DNA of 8,154 nt from DAIRET01 sp036795455 (GTDB lineage Bacteria > Bacteroidota > Ignavibacteria > Ignavibacteriales > Ignavibacteriaceae), in assembly GCA_036795455.1 (NCBI GenBank), contig DAIRET010000136.1, positions 1 through 8,154 of the forward strand, written 5' to 3'. This document shows positions 6,885 through 8,154 of this stretch, one piece after another. The number at the start of each line of letters is the position of its first letter. Position 1 is the first letter of the stretch. The position numbers and the translations under genes are program-made. Under the pieces are notes generated by a model. It was not told the DNA's origin. It ran no database searches and saw only the letters and a list, made by a program, of their open reading frames with translations.

Positions 6885-7073
6885 CGTTATATTATAATAT
6901 GCTTTTGTAACGTCATTACAACATCGTGTAATGTGATAATGGCAATAGGTTATGCTATTGCAGATAAGCGTAATATTATTACGTTCATTTGTAACGTTAT
7001 TACGGATACATGTAAGGTTATTACACAGCCGTATAATGATTTACACAGTGATTATTATGTTATTATTTGTGGC
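6885..7073. repeat. Array of nine degenerate 21-base units, each with a GTAAT-N3-ATTAC-like dyad
   Basis: Nine consecutive 21-base units start at 6885, 6906, 6927, 6948, 6969, 6990, 7011, 7032 and 7053. Bases 2-14 of each resemble the imperfect palindrome GTAATGTTATTAC; the remaining seven are variable. The best copies are GTAATATTATTAC (6970-6982), GTAACGTTATTAC (6991-7003) and GTAAGGTTATTAC (7012-7024), each with one mismatch. GTAACGTCATTAC (6907-6919) has two. Units 1, 3, 4 and 9 have three or four, and unit 8 is the most decayed and seems shifted by a base or two. The first five and last five bases of a good unit are reverse complements. The 21-base period is two helical turns, placing all dyads on the same face. 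It could be a cooperative protein-binding array, a set of iteron-like sites, or a chain of small RNA hairpins. It lies 119 bases upstream of the small helical-protein gene. Confidence 0.85.
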
Positions 7074-7192
7074 AATTATTAATTGATTGATTCATGAAAC
7101 TGTGGGAGAAAGTTCATTTTTCGAATAAAAACAGCTTTTTTCATAAATCCTGCTTTTAGTCAATACTAATTAACAAATTGAAAGGAAAAAAA

Positions 7193-7558
7193 ATGGCGTA
7201 CAATCAAAACGTCAAAATACGCCCGGCAGAATTGGATCAAGATCTGACGGCATTAAATGCATTGAAGGGATTCGGCGATTATAGACCGGCTAACGAAACG
7301 TATACTATGGAAAAATTAGAAGGTCTTTATCAAGCAATGAAAGATGCACGTGAAACCGAAGACCAAAAAGAAGGGGAATTTAAAGCTGCAAGGGATACAC
7401 GGGTACAAAAAGAGTGGGAATTCCATAATGCAATCCTTGGAGCAAAAGAGCAGGTTAAAGCACAATACGGTGTAAGTTCCGATCAGATCCAGGCAATGGG
7501 TTTGAAGAAAAAATCGGAATACAAACCTAAAAAGAAAAGAAAGACTGAGACTAAATAG
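7193..7558 (+). CDS. Small helical protein with highly basic C-terminus, function unknown
   Basis: I do not assign a function. The ATG at 7193 is chosen over an in-frame TTG at 7178 because AAGGA (7182-7186) sits 6 bases before it at normal spacing, and the TTG would lie upstream of that site. The product is 121 residues with no signal peptide or membrane segment. Residues 38-90 are rich in Glu, Lys, Ala and Arg and look like two long helices, possibly a coiled coil. A conserved-looking block VKAQYGVSSDQIQAMGLKKK (88-107) follows, then a Lys/Arg tail (KPKKKRK, 111-117) suited to nucleic-acid binding. From memory, small proteins ending in a 'QYG-S-GLKKKSE' pattern occur in several environmental lineages without known function. 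It is monocistronic, between the 21-base repeat array upstream and a strong terminator 27 bases downstream. Binding of the array by this protein is conceivable but untested. Confidence 0.85.
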   Translation: MAYNQNVKIRPAELDQDLTALNALKGFGDYRPANETYTMEKLEGLYQAMKDARETEDQKEGEFKAARDTRVQKEWEFHNAILGAKEQVKAQYGVSSDQIQAMGLKKKSEYKPKKKRKTETK

Positions 7559-7585
7559 TATCCTAATAATGTAAGTCTTGCTTTC

Positions 7586-7626
7586 AAACCCGGGCATTTT
7601 CTTATTACATGTCCGGGTTTTCTTTT
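7586..7626 (+). terminator. Intrinsic terminator of the small helical-protein gene
   Basis: A stem of 12 pairs (7586-7597 with 7609-7620, including one G-U) has the GC-rich core CCCGG/CCGGG and an 11-base loop. It is followed by TTTTCTTTT running through 7626. The A-rich foot on the left arm pairs with the start of the T tract. It lies 27 bases after the stop codon and fits a Rho-independent terminator well. Confidence 0.88.
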
Positions 7627-7954
7627 CGTTTCGATAGATGAGTGTATCCATCTGTAAACTGTTAAAACATTTTAAACTGTTGGTTAATGAGATGAGAAAC
7701 TTTTTAGACTGCCCCTTAATTTTGAACTTAATAAAAGAAGAAAAGACTATCTCTACTATACATTCTTAACCGGGCACCGTATTTCAAATTTGTGATTTTA
7801 TGCTTTGGCTAGGACGAATATAAACTTTGGAGTTTGTCTGTAAAGCAATACACAATAAGGTTATTAAACAACAACATGAAGTAACAAAAAAATTATGTGA
7901 TACTTTATTGTTTTCCTTTCAAATCACATACGGAATTTTGTTTTAAAAAGGAGT
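7627..7954. other. Non-coding upstream region of the exported-protein gene
   Basis: I see no gene, tRNA or clear promoter here. A 9-base direct repeat TAAACTGTT occurs at 7655-7663 and 7673-7681, 18 bases apart. A small inverted repeat, AAACT/AGTTT, lies at 7822-7826 and 7831-7835. A strong AAGGAG word at 7948-7953 has no ATG after it. The only nearby start is a TTG at 7964 opening a 10-codon frame, which I do not count as a gene. Confidence 0.5.
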
Positions 7955-7990
7955 AAAAGTAAATTGCCCTCAACAAATTTACTTTTTGTT
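7955..7990 (+). terminator. Perfect 11-base-pair hairpin followed by T tract, possible attenuator
   Basis: AAAAGTAAATT (7955-7965) pairs exactly with AATTTACTTTT (7976-7986) around a 10-base loop, and the T run continues to 7987, then GTT. The stem is AT-rich and so weaker than a classical terminator, but the form fits. It comes directly after an orphan AAGGAG site and 82 bases before the exported-protein gene, so it may stop upstream transcripts or act as a leader attenuator. Confidence 0.45.
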
Positions 7991-8019
7991 AATTAAGAAT
8001 TTTACAGTGTAGTTGTTTC

Positions 8020-8043
8020 TTAGACTGATTTGTATCAGTCTAA
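8020..8043. promoter_or_regulatory. Perfect 10-base-pair inverted repeat just ahead of the exported-protein gene
   Basis: TTAGACTGAT (8020-8029) and ATCAGTCTAA (8034-8043) are exact reverse complements around TTGT. It ends 28 bases before the ATG and has no T tract, so it is not a terminator. It could be an operator, or a 5' mRNA hairpin affecting stability or translation. Confidence 0.55.
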
Positions 8044-8071
8044 CAGAATTATTTCATCTCCCGGAGGATAT

Positions 8072-8154
8072 ATGAAAAGATATATAATAATACTTTTAGT
8101 TTTAGTTAGTTCAATAGCTGCGGCTCAATCATACCATACAATTACAATTGATGG
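8072..8154 (+). CDS. Exported protein, signal peptide and first residues only (3' truncated by window edge)
   Basis: Only 27 complete codons are visible. They encode MKR, a hydrophobic run (residues 4-15) and an AAA-Q site, giving a typical Sec signal peptide with likely cleavage after A18. The mature start QSYHTITIDG resembles, from memory, the beginning of secreted proteins in Bacteroidota/Ignavibacteria that carry a C-terminal type IX secretion sorting domain. That part lies outside the window and cannot be checked. The start is set by a strong ribosome-binding site GGAGG (8063-8067) four bases before the ATG, much better than for most genes here, suggesting high expression. The long leader with two inverted repeats suggests control at the transcript level. 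Confidence 0.8.
   Translation, partial: MKRYIIILLVLVSSIAAAQSYHTITID

Noticed and set aside
6885..7073. CRISPR array
   Set aside because: Repeats are only about 13-14 bases and imperfect, with 7-base gaps. CRISPR repeats are longer and nearly identical with spacers around 30 bases, and there are no cas genes.
6747..7082. 111-codon frame on the plus strand through the repeat array
   Set aside because: The frame stays open because the repeat unit is a multiple of three, and the DNA palindromes explain the peptide pattern. I kept it as a finding rather than a gene.
7178..7192. TTG at 7178 as start of the small helical-protein gene
   Set aside because: The AAGGA site lies after this TTG and at proper spacing to the ATG at 7193, which is the better start.
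7964..7996. Ten-codon leader peptide from TTG after AAGGAG
   Set aside because: It is very short, the start is weak, the spacing is long and it lies inside the hairpin. Not enough to call a gene.

Overview
The window looks like an AT-rich chromosomal segment of a free-living bacterium from the Bacteroidota/Chlorobiota/Ignavibacteria side of the tree. This placement is an inference. It rests on base composition, on a surface-glycan gene block, on a final gene that begins like the exported proteins common in that group, and on weak similarity of some upstream elements to the Bacteroidota -7 box. No rRNA or tRNA gene is present to confirm it.

Positions 1-1967 (plus strand) are the end of a glycan-type operon. 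They hold the 3' part of a GT4 glycosyltransferase, a GDP-mannose mannosyl hydrolase (Nudix) whose start codon overlaps the previous stop, and a small two-helix membrane protein of unknown role 5 bases further on. A short gap of CTCCGTG-type repeats separates this block from a convergent minus-strand pair. In that pair a small SAM methyltransferase lies 11 bases upstream of uvrB, the damage-recognition subunit of nucleotide excision repair.

Positions 4782-6462 (minus strand) hold a compact type II restriction-modification unit. A DNA methyltransferase with DPFVGSGTT and TSPPY motifs (probably N4-cytosine) comes first, followed after one base by an endonuclease of the MvaI/BcnI family. The unit is visibly more AT-rich than uvrB, consistent with acquisition by transfer.

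Positions 6463-7192 have no convincing gene. The striking feature is an uninterrupted run of nine degenerate 21-base units (6885-7073). Each unit carries an imperfect 13-base dyad close to GTAATGTTATTAC, followed by a variable stretch. The 21-base period is two helical turns, so the dyads lie on one face of the DNA. About 120 bases downstream is a small gene for a helical protein with a very basic tail (7193-7558), closed by a strong intrinsic terminator. This array and gene are the best candidate for something undescribed.

Positions 7627-8071 are a long non-coding leader with two perfect inverted repeats. It ends at a strong ribosome-binding site and the first 27 codons of an exported protein that runs off the window.
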